This document shows, piece after piece, positions 1-8,669 of a stretch of DNA of 17,436 bases (position 1 is its first letter; each line of letters starts with the position of its first letter). The stretch lies in contig JAJZYC010000013.1 of the NCBI GenBank assembly GCA_021806125.1, forward strand, positions 1-17,436, written 5' to 3'. Position numbers and translations under genes: made by a program. The notes beneath the pieces were generated by a model. It saw only the letters and a list, made by a program, of their open reading frames with translations. It was not told where the DNA came from and made no database searches. This DNA is from a bacterium (GTDB taxonomy: Bacteria; SZUA-79; Acidulodesulfobacterales; Acidulodesulfobacteraceae).

Positions 1-1089
1 TTAGCCGATATGGCGCTTCCTATCGTTCATCACCGCGCTCCGGAATATTCGGTTATACTTCAGGAAGTAAGGGATAATTTAAAATATCTTTTTCAGACCA
101 AGCAGGAGGTTTTGATATTCACTTCAAGCGGTACTGGAGCAATGGAAGGCTGCGTGTCCAATCTTCTTTCGGCTGGGGACCATGCGCTTGCCGTCAGAGG
201 GGGAAAATTCGGAGAAAGATGGTTCGATATTTGCAAAGCATATTCGGTTAACGTAAAAGCTATAGACGTGGAGTGGGGACATACCGTTTCTCCAAAGTCA
301 ATTGAAGATGCGTTAAACGAAGACCCGGAAATAAAGGCGGTTTACATACAGGCGTCCGAAACGTCCACGGGCGTTTATCATCCCGTAAAGGAAATTGCCG
401 ATATAATTAAAAAAAGACCGAATACCATACTTGTAGTAGATGCCATTACGGCTCTCGGCGTAACAAACGTTCCTCAGGACGAATGGGGTATAGACGTTGT
501 AGTAACCGGTTCGCAAAAGGCTCTTATGCTTCCTCCCGGACTTGCTTTTGCTTCTTTAAGCGAAAAGGCCTGGGGTTTTGTAGAAAAATCGACGCTTCCG
601 AAGTACTATTTTAATTTTAAAAAGGAAAAAAAATCTCTCGAAAAAAATCAGAATGCATATACTCCTAACGTCCAACTCATAGTAGGCTTAAGAGAAGTAT
701 TGAGGGAAATTAAAGAAGAGGGGCTCGAAAAAGTTTTTGCAAGGCATGCAAATCTTGCTAATGCCGTGAGAACCGCAGTGCAGGCAATGGGATTAAAACT
801 TTATACCATAGATGAACCGTCAAATGCTCTTACGGCGGTTTGGGCTCCGGAAGGAATAGATGCCGGCAAAATAACAAAGCTTATAAGGGAAAAATACGGT
901 ATTACCATAGCGGGCGGTCAGGATGCCGCTAAAGGCAAGATATTCAGGATAGCCCATCTCGGCTATGCCGGATGTTTCGACGTTATAACCGCTATTTCTG
1001 CATTAGAGGCGGTATTAAAAGAACTCGGTTATAAATTTGAAACCGGCAGCGGACTCAAAGCCGCCCAGAAAGCTCTTTTCGGCGAATAA
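1..1089 (+). CDS. Class V PLP-dependent aminotransferase (alanine-glyoxylate / serine-pyruvate type), 5' end missing
   Basis: A fold-type I PLP enzyme that moves an amino group between an amino acid (serine, alanine or phosphoserine) and a 2-oxoacid in the cytosol. The frame is open from base 1, and the family normally has a short TPGPTPVP-like N-terminus before the PIVHHRAPEY segment, so the true start lies a few codons to the left of the window; the ATG at 10 is internal. Counting from that ATG, visible features are the TSSGTGAMEG phosphate-binding loop (38-47), the VVDAITALG segment with the PLP-pyridine aspartate D144, and SGSQK-like TGSQKALMLPPG with the Schiff-base lysine K170. The gene lies 56 bases before serA, so a role as phosphoserine or serine-pyruvate aminotransferase in serine metabolism is likely but inferred. 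Family assignment is very sure; the substrate is not. Confidence 0.93.
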   Translation, partial: LADMALPIVHHRAPEYSVILQEVRDNLKYLFQTKQEVLIFTSSGTGAMEGCVSNLLSAGDHALAVRGGKFGERWFDICKAYSVNVKAIDVEWGHTVSPKSIEDALNEDPEIKAVYIQASETSTGVYHPVKEIADIIKKRPNTILVVDAITALGVTNVPQDEWGIDVVVTGSQKALMLPPGLAFASLSEKAWGFVEKSTLPKYYFNFKKEKKSLEKNQNAYTPNVQLIVGLREVLREIKEEGLEKVFARHANLANAVRTAVQAMGLKLYTIDEPSNALTAVWAPEGIDAGKITKLIREKYGITIAGGQDAAKGKIFRIAHLGYAGCFDVITAISALEAVLKELGYKFETGSGLKAAQKALFGE

Positions 1090-1145
1090 ATTTTGTAGAT
1101 TAACTTTTATTATTAATTAATTACGTATAATACGGGAGATAAGCG

Positions 1146-2723
1146 ATGTTTAAGGTTATCGTAAGCGATAAACTTTCCAAAGAAGGCATAGATATATTAG
1201 CTAATACGGGCAAGATTCAGGTGGATGTTAAAACCGGGCTGAAACCTGATGAACTGAAGCAGATAATTCACGAATACGACGGCATCGTTATCAGAAGCGC
1301 TACCAAGCTTACTCAGGATATTATAGAAGCGGCAAAAAACCTTAAAGTCATAGGAAGGGCGGGCAGTGGATTAGACAACGTCGATAAAGCGGCCGCAACT
1401 GCCGCCGGCATAGTAGTTATGAATACGCCCGGAGGAAATACGGTAACTACGGCAGAACTGACTTTTGCGATGCTTCTTGCCATGTCGAGGCATATACCGC
1501 AGTCTTTCCTCTCGATTAAAGAAGGCAAGTGGGAAAAGAGCAAATTTCAAGGTACGGAAGTTTACGGAAAAACTCTCGGAATAATAGGAATGGGCAATAT
1601 AGGACAGGTGCTTTATAACAGGGCAAAGTGTTTTGGAATGAATCCGATAGGATACGACCCTCTTTTGTCAAAAGAAAAAGCCAAAGAACTTGAAATAAAT
1701 CTTGTAAGTTTAGACGAAATATATGCAAAATCCGATTATATAAGCGTTCATACCCCTTTAGTAAAAGAAACTAAAGGAATGATAAATAAAGAAACTATAT
1801 CTAAAATGAAAGACGGTGTGAAACTCCTTAATATAGCAAGGGGAGGCATAATCAACGAGGCTGATTTATACGAAGCCCTTAAATCCGGCAAGGTTTCCGC
1901 ATGTGCGTTGGACGTATTCGAAATAGAGCCGCCCGTCAACAATCCTCTTTTAACTTTAGACAATCTTATTGCTACCCCGCATCTTGGAGCATCTACCGAG
2001 GAAGCCCAAACTAACGTGGCAGTGGCTATATGCCATCAAATTGCCGATTATCTTATTAACGGCACGATAAAAAATGCCGTAAACGTTCCTTCGGTCACGA
2101 AAGAAGAGGTCGAAATTATAGGACCCTATTTAAATCTAGGGGAAAAAATAGGCAGGCTGTTGGGAAGCATTATAACAGGCGGAATTACAAATATCAAAAT
2201 AGACTATAACGGCGCAGTTTCCGCGCATAATACCGGAGCTATAACTCCTAACGTCGTTAAGGGGATTCTATACCCGCTGTTGGGAGAGGATATAAATTAC
2301 GTCAATGCAAACGAAGTCGCAAAAAAAAGAGGCATATCGGTTATCGAATCGAAATCTGACCAGGCATTCGACTACACAAGCTCGATATCTATTGCCGCGA
2401 CTACGGATGTTAAAACTTTCAGCATATCGGGCGCTATATTCGGCAAAAAAAATCCATGGATAGTAAAAATAGACGATTATTCAATAGAGGCTATTCCCGA
2501 AGGGCATATATTGGTCATATTTAACCTTGACAGACCGGGCGTTATAGCTTCTATAGGAAAGGTTCTCGGCAGGAATAAAATCAATATTGCAAGAATGCAT
2601 CTCGGAAGGCATCTGGATAAGGCTATCTCTATATTGCAATTAGATTCGGCGGTCGATAATGCCGTAATTAATGAATTAAAAGCCGAACCAAACATAACCG
2701 AAGCTAAATATTTAGAATTATAG
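1146..2723 (+). CDS. serA: D-3-phosphoglycerate dehydrogenase, long form with ACT domain
   Basis: Oxidises 3-phosphoglycerate to 3-phosphohydroxypyruvate with NAD+, the first step of serine synthesis. At 525 residues it is the long form: substrate domain (about 1-98 and 285-315), Rossmann NAD domain (about 99-284) with GMGNIG at 148-153 and D171 for the NAD ribose, an intervening domain (about 320-445), and a C-terminal ACT domain (about 453-525; FNLDRPGVIASIGKVLG) that usually senses serine. The catalytic set is present: R232 in NIARGG, E261 in FEIEPP and H279 in TPHLGAS. The ATG start has a GGGAG ribosome site (1134-1138). It follows the aminotransferase and shares its last base with the start codon of hisZ, so both are probably translated from one mRNA. 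Confidence 0.97.
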   Translation: MFKVIVSDKLSKEGIDILANTGKIQVDVKTGLKPDELKQIIHEYDGIVIRSATKLTQDIIEAAKNLKVIGRAGSGLDNVDKAAATAAGIVVMNTPGGNTVTTAELTFAMLLAMSRHIPQSFLSIKEGKWEKSKFQGTEVYGKTLGIIGMGNIGQVLYNRAKCFGMNPIGYDPLLSKEKAKELEINLVSLDEIYAKSDYISVHTPLVKETKGMINKETISKMKDGVKLLNIARGGIINEADLYEALKSGKVSACALDVFEIEPPVNNPLLTLDNLIATPHLGASTEEAQTNVAVAICHQIADYLINGTIKNAVNVPSVTKEEVEIIGPYLNLGEKIGRLLGSIITGGITNIKIDYNGAVSAHNTGAITPNVVKGILYPLLGEDINYVNANEVAKKRGISVIESKSDQAFDYTSSISIAATTDVKTFSISGAIFGKKNPWIVKIDDYSIEAIPEGHILVIFNLDRPGVIASIGKVLGRNKINIARMHLGRHLDKAISILQLDSAVDNAVINELKAEPNITEAKYLEL

Positions 2724-3985
2724 TGAATAGAAAAAATCCGATAATTCCTTCCCAGCCGCCCCAGGGAACAAGGGATTTTCTTCCGGGAGAAACGGAATTA
2801 ATAGACGGAACCGCTAATATATTACTGGAAGAATTTTCAAAATGGGGATACAGCAAGGTTATAACTCCAAGCATAGATTTTTTAGACGTGTTTTTGATGA
2901 GTTCGGAATCTGCCGAACTGTTTAAGGTCGCAGATGCAAGCACCGGCGAAATGCTGTCTTTCAGGAGCGATTTTACGCCTCAGATAGGCAGGCTCAGTTC
3001 CGCCTTAAAAAATTCTATCGTCCTGCCGTATAAGTTTTCTTACAGCGGCCCCGTCCTGAGAAATTTCGACCCGGTTCTCGGCAAGCCCAGGGAAATATGG
3101 CAGGTCGGTGCTGAATTAGTCGGGCCTGAAAGTCCCGAGAGCGATGCAGAACTTATAATTATGGGCATCGAATCGCTTAAGCGCCTTAATATAAAAGATT
3201 TTAGCGTGGATATAGGGAACGTCGAATTTTTTAGGGGGATAGTTTCCGACATAGAAGCGCCGTACAAAAAAAAAATAGAAGAATTTATATTAAGGAAAGA
3301 TTCTTCCGGTTTGCATGATTTTTTAGAAAACATATCTTTGCCATACGAAAAAAAAGAAGCGATAAGCGAGCTCCCTTTTATATTCGGGGAAAAATCGGTT
3401 ATTAAAAAAGCATGGAAAATGGCATGCAACGAAGCGTCTAGAAATGCTTTAGAGAATTTAGAGCGGGTTGTTTCGTATATAAAATCGTATAAGCTTGAAA
3501 AATATATTACTATAGACTTAGGCGAGATACGGGGACTCAATTATTATACGGGAACTATTTTTGAATGTTTTGCGCCAAATGTAGGTTATGAAATTTTCGG
3601 AGGAGGCAGATATAATAATTTAATAGGCAGGTTCGGAGAGAATTGCGCAGGAGCGGGATTTGCGGTAAATTTAGATATTTTATGCAAATATGCCGATTTT
3701 ACGGCTAGCGGTTATAAAGAGAAAGATTACCTTGTTTTCAATAAGTCTATGGATAAAAAATCGGAAGCCGGGCTTATCGTTTTTTTGCGGGGAAAAGGCT
3801 TTTCCGCCGAATCCAATTTTATGGATTACGGATATCCGGATGCCGTAAAATATATGAACGAAAATAACATTAGAAATATTATATATATGAACGAAAATAA
3901 AATCGTGTTAAAAAATATTTATACCGGTAAAGAAAAAAAATTTAAAACCGTTTCGGATATTAAAAAATACTTAGAAAATAATTAA
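2723..3985 (+). CDS. hisZ: ATP phosphoribosyltransferase regulatory subunit (HisRS paralogue)
   Basis: HisZ is a catalytically inactive relative of histidyl-tRNA synthetase that binds short-form HisG and lets it carry out, and be feedback-controlled in, the first step of histidine synthesis. The protein (420 aa) has the HisRS-like entry QGTRDFLP (14-21), FRSDFTPQIGR (80-90), and a motif-2 region reading PREIWQVGAELVG (122-134), which matches HisZ rather than the arginine-rich HisRS loop. Relics of the histidine motifs remain as RGLNYYTG (270-277, with N where HisRS usually has D) and FGGGRYNNL (292-300). A short C-terminal domain (about 330-420) follows. The GTG start overlaps the serA stop by one base and no separate ribosome site is seen, suggesting coupled translation. 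hisZ next to purA is a common bacterial order. A true HisRS is the alternative but is less likely. No hisG lies in the window. Confidence 0.88.
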   Translation: MNRKNPIIPSQPPQGTRDFLPGETELIDGTANILLEEFSKWGYSKVITPSIDFLDVFLMSSESAELFKVADASTGEMLSFRSDFTPQIGRLSSALKNSIVLPYKFSYSGPVLRNFDPVLGKPREIWQVGAELVGPESPESDAELIIMGIESLKRLNIKDFSVDIGNVEFFRGIVSDIEAPYKKKIEEFILRKDSSGLHDFLENISLPYEKKEAISELPFIFGEKSVIKKAWKMACNEASRNALENLERVVSYIKSYKLEKYITIDLGEIRGLNYYTGTIFECFAPNVGYEIFGGGRYNNLIGRFGENCAGAGFAVNLDILCKYADFTASGYKEKDYLVFNKSMDKKSEAGLIVFLRGKGFSAESNFMDYGYPDAVKYMNENNIRNIIYMNENKIVLKNIYTGKEKKFKTVSDIKKYLENN

Positions 3986-4016
3986 TCTAAATTTAAATTA
4001 AATATCTATATCGTTT

Positions 4017-5309
4017 ATGAGAAAAAAAAATATTATTGTAGTCGGTCTTCAATGGGGAGACGAAGGAAAGGGAAAAATAGTAGATTTATTGGCAAAAGAT
4101 GCCGATATAGTAGCACGCTACCAGGGTGGGAATAACGCAGGGCATACCGTAGTAAGCGGAGATTTAAGCCTTGTTTTCAGGCTTGTCCCTTCAGGAATAT
4201 TAAACGAAGAAAAAATTTGCATCTTAGGCAACGGGGTCGTTATAGACCCTGTAGTGCTTCTGCAAGAGCTTGAAGATTTAAAGTCCATAGGAATAAACAT
4301 CAAAGGCAGGTTTTTTATTTCATATAAATCGCATATTATAATGCCTTATCATAAAAGGTTAGATATAGCGAGGGAAAGATTGAGGGGCGCAGGCATGATA
4401 GGGACTACCGGCAGAGGAATAGGCCCCGCATATGAAGACAAGGTTGCAAGGCTGGGTATTCGCGCCGTAGATTTGCTCAACAGAGATATTCTATATAAAA
4501 AGATTGTTTTAAGCCTTAAAGAAAAGAATTATCTATTTAAAAACGTTCTCGGAGAGGATATATTTAATCCCGACGATTTGATAGAGGAATATTTAAATTA
4601 CGGCGATAAAATCCAGGAATTCTTAATAGATTCTTCGATATTTATCAACGAACGGCTGGATAAAGGTTACAACGTTATGCTTGAAGGGGCGCAAGGAACA
4701 TTTTTAGACGTCGATCACGGTACATATCCATATGTCACTTCGTCTAACACCGTAGGAGGTTCCGCTCTTTCGGGCATCGGCCTCGGCCCTACGAAAATAG
4801 ACGAGGTAATCGGCATTACCAAGGCTTATACGACGAGAGTGGGAGAAGGTTATTTCCCGACGGAACTTAAAGGCGAGGAAGGCAGGATAATAAGAGATAA
4901 GGGGGAGGAGTTCGGATCCGTAACTGGAAGGCCGAGAAGATGCGGCTGGTTCGACGTGAACTTAATTAAAGAAGCCGGACGTTTAAACGGTGTCACAGGA
5001 ATGGTTGTAACAAAACTCGATGTTTTGTCTGGATTGGGAAAAATAAATATATGCACAGGTTATATGTTGAACGGCTCTATTATAAACCATCTGCCTTTTT
5101 CTTCAGCGGATTACGATAAAGCAATCCCCGTTTATGAAGAAATGGAAGGGTGGACCGGCGACATATCTCGCATAAAATCGTTTAAAGACCTGCCAGTAAA
5201 TTCACAGAAATATATTCTTAGAATAGAAGATCTTACCGGTTTGCGTATAAACATGCTGTCTGTCGGCAAAGAAAGGATGCAGACTATAAATTTAAAAAAT
5301 ATTTTTTAG
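4017..5309 (+). CDS. purA: Adenylosuccinate synthetase
   Basis: Joins IMP and aspartate using GTP to make adenylosuccinate, the first committed step to AMP. Its length (430 aa) is the normal bacterial length and the signatures run in order: GLQWGDEGKGK (10-20) with catalytic D15, GNNAGHTV with catalytic H43, TGRGIGPAY (131-139), QGTFLDVDHGTYPYVTSSN (226-244), TTRVGEGYFPTEL (272-284), GSVTGRPRRCGW (300-311) and TKLDVLSG (332-339) for the guanine ring. The C-terminal segment reads SVGKERMQTI where the common form is SVGPDREQTI, a mild variation. The ATG start lies 31 bases after hisZ and has no clear ribosome site. The methyltransferase gene begins 9 bases after the stop, so purA probably heads or joins the operon that runs through to the phosphatase-like gene. 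Confidence 0.98.
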   Translation: MRKKNIIVVGLQWGDEGKGKIVDLLAKDADIVARYQGGNNAGHTVVSGDLSLVFRLVPSGILNEEKICILGNGVVIDPVVLLQELEDLKSIGINIKGRFFISYKSHIIMPYHKRLDIARERLRGAGMIGTTGRGIGPAYEDKVARLGIRAVDLLNRDILYKKIVLSLKEKNYLFKNVLGEDIFNPDDLIEEYLNYGDKIQEFLIDSSIFINERLDKGYNVMLEGAQGTFLDVDHGTYPYVTSSNTVGGSALSGIGLGPTKIDEVIGITKAYTTRVGEGYFPTELKGEEGRIIRDKGEEFGSVTGRPRRCGWFDVNLIKEAGRLNGVTGMVVTKLDVLSGLGKINICTGYMLNGSIINHLPFSSADYDKAIPVYEEMEGWTGDISRIKSFKDLPVNSQKYILRIEDLTGLRINMLSVGKERMQTINLKNIF

Positions 5310-5318
5310 GATGGTTGC

Positions 5319-6158
5319 TTGTATTGCGGACAATTTTTTAATACGGCTTTGTCGCAAGATTTTTCCCCGGATGTTCGATATATGGCTTATCAGTCATATT
5401 TAACCGCCCCACACCTTTTACATCAGATAGACAATTTAGGCTACCTTTTTTACGGCAAGACCGTCGCGGATATTGGAACGGGCGTAGGAATATTGCCGTA
5501 TTTATTAAAAGAAAAGAATTTATCTAAGATTATAGGCATAGATTTAGACAAAGATTCTTTAAGAGCCGCGCGTTATTTAAGCGATGACGAAAACACCGCA
5601 TATATAAATGCCGACGGCCGTAATATACCCGTTAAAGATTCCATTTTCGATGCAATTTTCGTAAGATACGTTTTTCAGCATACCGGTATGTCGGATATCT
5701 TTCTTTCCGAGATTAAAAGAACGATTAAAGACGGCGGACTATTAATTATAGCCGATATAGAAGACGATATGAATATATTTTATCCGGATCTTCCCGAAAG
5801 TTCGAAAAAATTATTTCGAATTTATTCCGAATATCAAAAATTAAAGGGGGGAGACAGATTAATTTCGAAAAAATTGCCCGCTTTTCTGTTATCGCACGGT
5901 TTTAAGGATATAAAGATAAGGCCGTATACGTTTGTGTTTTTTAAGGGCAGCGAGGGAAGTTCCAGCCCCGAGGATTTTAAAAACGCTTTTTTATTAGTTC
6001 AAAATGAATTGGAGCTTGTAAAAAACGATATCTTAAGCAGAAAATTAATCGCCTCCATAGAATTTCATAAAGGGTTAAACGATTATTTTAAATTTTTAAA
6101 TTTAAGCGACGATTTACTGATTTCCAAGACCGAATTTTTAATCACTTGTAAAAAATAA
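5319..6158 (+). CDS. SAM-dependent class I methyltransferase, substrate unknown
   Basis: A soluble Rossmann-fold methyltransferase of 279 residues. Motif I is VADIGTGVG (49-57), followed by the acidic end of strand 2 in GIDLD (73-77), an ADG turn (98-100) that would hold the adenine, and the post-motif stretch DAIFVRYVFQHTG (111-123). A C-terminal portion (about 150-279) has no motif that I recognise and could carry substrate specificity. The chosen start is TTG at 5319, preceded by AGGA at 5308-5311 with 7 bases between; the next in-frame start is ATG at 5382, which would remove 21 residues but keep motif I. The gene sits 9 bases after purA and 4 bases before the ABC permease, in the same transcription unit. 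The target (small molecule, quinone or lipid) cannot be told from the sequence. Confidence 0.85.
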   Translation: MYCGQFFNTALSQDFSPDVRYMAYQSYLTAPHLLHQIDNLGYLFYGKTVADIGTGVGILPYLLKEKNLSKIIGIDLDKDSLRAARYLSDDENTAYINADGRNIPVKDSIFDAIFVRYVFQHTGMSDIFLSEIKRTIKDGGLLIIADIEDDMNIFYPDLPESSKKLFRIYSEYQKLKGGDRLISKKLPAFLLSHGFKDIKIRPYTFVFFKGSEGSSSPEDFKNAFLLVQNELELVKNDILSRKLIASIEFHKGLNDYFKFLNLSDDLLISKTEFLITCKK

Positions 6159-6162
6159 TATT

Positions 6163-6936
6163 ATGAAAACGGAATTCCGAGCTTTTATAGCGATAAACAA
6201 CAGGGAAATATTGAAATTTATAAGACAGAAATCTAGGCTTATTACCGACCTTTCAAGACCGGTAATATGGCTTTTATTCGTCGGTTACGGCATTTCTACC
6301 ATGGTTAAAATTAAAAGCGGTTCTTATATGCAGTTCATTTTTCCGGGTATACTTGTAATGACGGTTCTTTTCAGGTCTATTTTTTCCTCTATATCTATAA
6401 TTTGGGACAGGGAATTCGGCGTCCTGAAAGAAATACTAGTTTCCCCGGTTTCAAGAAAGACGTTCGTGCTTGCTAAAATTACGTCAGGCGGCATAGTCAG
6501 CACCGCTCAAGCTGTTATAATGCTGGCCTTCGCACCTTTTATAGGCATTAAACTGAGCTTGACCGTATTCGTGTTGGCAGTAGTATCGCTTTTTTTAATT
6601 TCGTCCGCAATCACTGCATTCGGCATAGTTATAGCTTCAAAAATGACTTCTTTCGAGGGATTCAATTCAATTATGAATCTGATAGTACAGCCGATGTTTT
6701 TTGTGAGCGGAGCCCTTTATCCTATAAAAAGATTCCCAAATTTTTTAAAAATACTTGCATATATTAATCCGGTTACTTATTCGGTAGACTTGCTTAAGTA
6801 TATCTTTTTTTATAATAAAAAGATAAATTTATTCATACCTGAAACTCCCGCAGTATGGGATTTTATTTTTATTTTATTATTTTTGGTTATAATGATTTTT
6901 CTTTCCAACTATTTTTTCGAAAGAGAAGATAATTAA
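6163..6936 (+). CDS. ABC-2 type transporter permease
   Basis: An integral inner-membrane subunit of an ABC exporter, in the NodJ/DrrB-like ABC-2 group that exports drugs, lipids or saccharides. At 257 aa it has about six hydrophobic spans (near 33-50, 57-78, 105-128, 133-157, 170-190 and 231-251). Diagnostic stretches are the cytoplasmic loop WDREFGVLKEILVSPVSR (81-98), which couples to the ATPase, and SGALYPI followed by INPVTYSVDLLKY (182-213). The gene starts 4 bases after the methyltransferase and ends 4 bases before the phosphatase-superfamily gene. No ribosome site is evident. The usual partner ATPase gene is not adjacent or anywhere in this window, so it must be encoded elsewhere or shared. 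Family is sure; cargo is unknown. Confidence 0.92.
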   Translation: MKTEFRAFIAINNREILKFIRQKSRLITDLSRPVIWLLFVGYGISTMVKIKSGSYMQFIFPGILVMTVLFRSIFSSISIIWDREFGVLKEILVSPVSRKTFVLAKITSGGIVSTAQAVIMLAFAPFIGIKLSLTVFVLAVVSLFLISSAITAFGIVIASKMTSFEGFNSIMNLIVQPMFFVSGALYPIKRFPNFLKILAYINPVTYSVDLLKYIFFYNKKINLFIPETPAVWDFIFILLFLVIMIFLSNYFFEREDN

Positions 6937-6940
6937 TATT

Positions 6941-8626
6941 ATGAAAAGAAGTTTTTTAAATATATTTAAAAAATCTATAAGGAAAATAAAAGTAAAGAAG
7001 CCTTTAGAGAAAAAAGGTTTTGTGATATTTCAGATAGACGGTCTTTCCTACGAGGCTTTAAAGAAGGCATTGTCCCTAAATTTAATGCCGCACTTGAAGA
7101 AAATTATAAAGTCCGATAAATATATTTTCAACAGATATTTTACCGGAGTTCCAAGCGACACCCCCTTTTTTCAAGCAGGACTTCTATACGGAGATAACGA
7201 TAATATTCCGGGGTTCAGATGGATAGAAAGGGAAACAGGCGAAGAAATTATATTCAAAAAGCCTGAAAGCGCAGGGCGTATTGAGGAACTTCTTGCAAAG
7301 AACAGCCGCGGTCTTTTAATAGGCGGTTCGAGTTATGTTAATTTATTTTCGGGAGGAGCGTCCCGTTCTACATTTACGCTTTCGACTTTTTCCATAAGAT
7401 ATTTGTTCAAAAAAAAGGTAAGGAATTTTGATATTTTTATAGTTTTTGTTTTTCATATTTTTACTTTTCTGAAAACTTTTTTTTATGTTTTTTTTGAGGC
7501 TGTATTTGAAATAGGCGAAAGAATAACGGATATACTTAAGAACAGGCGCGTGCGTCCGGAAGGTTTTTTCCCTTTCGCCAGAGCAATGTCTAATGTCATA
7601 TTTAAAGAAATAGAAACATTCGGAGCCATAATGGACATATCGAGAGGGGTCCCTTCAATATATCTGGATTATATAGGCTACGACGAGCTTTCGCACCACA
7701 GAGGACCTTATTCGTATAGTGCTTTAAGAACTTTAAAAGCTATAGACAGAAAGCTCTTCCATATTTATAAAGCTATACTAAAAGCCGAAAGGAAATACGA
7801 TTTTTTTATTATATCCGACCACGGGCACACGCCGTCTATACCCTTCTCCGGATTAAACGGCGGTAAAATGCTGAAAAACGTGGTTCAGGATTATACCGGC
7901 GGCGATTTTGAAATCTATGAATTCGATACGGGTTATAACGCCGTTTTTAAAAGATTGTTTTTGTATATCGGCGATTTTTTTAAGAAAGGAACCTGCAGTA
8001 AAATTTTTAATAAATTTACCGGCAGGATTGGATTGCAAAAAGAAAATGAATACGATGATAAAATAGACTGGAGAACAACCGACAAAATAATTTACATTAT
8101 GGATTCGGGACCTATGGCGAATATATACTTTTCGGGTAATACCCAAAGAATTTCGGTAGAAGCGGTAGAAAAAAAATTCGGCGGATTGACTGCAATGCTA
8201 TCATGCATAAAGGGCATAGGATTTATTGCGGGAGTTAATAACGATGGAGAAACCGTTATTTATAATAATGCAGATAAAAAATTTTATGAATATTCATATT
8301 ACTTGAATAACCGGAACGGTAAAAATATACCCCCTACTATAAAACATATTGTAGAGGGCTACAAAAATGTTAATGAAAGAGACGCCGCTTTTTTATCTTT
8401 AGAAAAATTTTCTAAATTCAAAAATGCCGGAGATTTAATATTATTCGGGGAATACGACGGCAGAAACATAATTAATTTCGAAAACCAGATGGGCGCCCAC
8501 GGCGGTATAGGCGGAGAGCAAAACGAGCCTTTCGCGGTTTGGAATAAAGGCATTCCTTTCGATTTCGGAGCGGTTAATAATTCTTGTAAAATTTACGAAT
8601 TTTTGTATAATAATTATGTAGATTGA
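6941..8626 (+). CDS. Alkaline phosphatase superfamily protein (type I phosphodiesterase/nucleotide pyrophosphatase-like) with hydrophobic insertion
   Basis: A 561-residue metalloenzyme of the alkaline phosphatase fold, which hydrolyses or transfers phospho- or sulfo-groups. Expected two-metal ligands are visible: D33 in FQIDG, a nucleophile region PSDTPFFQAG (71-80; T74 or S72), D248 and H252 in YDELSHHRGP, D293-H294 in SDHGH, and H520 in GAHGG. A very hydrophobic, Phe-rich stretch at about 163-190 interrupts the fold between the nucleophile and the D248/H252 site; it could be a membrane hairpin or re-entrant anchor. The N-terminus is basic with no clear signal peptide, so the side of the membrane is uncertain. 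It is the last gene of the purA-methyltransferase-permease run, 4 bases after the permease. Sulfatase or lipid phosphotransferase activity is an alternative; the substrate is unknown. Confidence 0.8.
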   Translation: MKRSFLNIFKKSIRKIKVKKPLEKKGFVIFQIDGLSYEALKKALSLNLMPHLKKIIKSDKYIFNRYFTGVPSDTPFFQAGLLYGDNDNIPGFRWIERETGEEIIFKKPESAGRIEELLAKNSRGLLIGGSSYVNLFSGGASRSTFTLSTFSIRYLFKKKVRNFDIFIVFVFHIFTFLKTFFYVFFEAVFEIGERITDILKNRRVRPEGFFPFARAMSNVIFKEIETFGAIMDISRGVPSIYLDYIGYDELSHHRGPYSYSALRTLKAIDRKLFHIYKAILKAERKYDFFIISDHGHTPSIPFSGLNGGKMLKNVVQDYTGGDFEIYEFDTGYNAVFKRLFLYIGDFFKKGTCSKIFNKFTGRIGLQKENEYDDKIDWRTTDKIIYIMDSGPMANIYFSGNTQRISVEAVEKKFGGLTAMLSCIKGIGFIAGVNNDGETVIYNNADKKFYEYSYYLNNRNGKNIPPTIKHIVEGYKNVNERDAAFLSLEKFSKFKNAGDLILFGEYDGRNIINFENQMGAHGGIGGEQNEPFAVWNKGIPFDFGAVNNSCKIYEFLYNNYVD

Positions 8627-8628
8627 TT

Positions 8629-8657
8629 TTTTCATTTCAAATAAAAACCACTATAAA
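8629..8657 (+). promoter_or_regulatory. Candidate sigma70-like promoter before galT
   Basis: TTTTCA (8629-8634) and TATAAA (8652-8657) are 17 bases apart, in the only spacer (43 bases) between the phosphatase-superfamily gene and galT. This would place the transcription start just ahead of the galT ATG. The DNA is so AT-rich that such matches arise easily, so this is only a candidate. Confidence 0.25.
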
Positions 8658-8669
8658 TTCATAATATAT

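Noticed and set aside
1126..1131. A perfect TATAAT just before serA
   Set aside because: It would put the transcription start inside or right beside the GGGAG ribosome site, and no -35 match lies 16-18 bases upstream.
3040..3540. A 166-codon minus-strand frame inside hisZ
   Set aside because: It is a shadow of hisZ; its protein has no family-like motif and is rich in Ser and Phe as expected from antisense of this codon usage.
2723..3985. Annotation of this gene as histidyl-tRNA synthetase
   Set aside because: The motif-2 loop is PREIWQVGAEL-like and the RGLDYY motif has changed to RGLNYY, both favouring HisZ; the serA-purA setting also fits.
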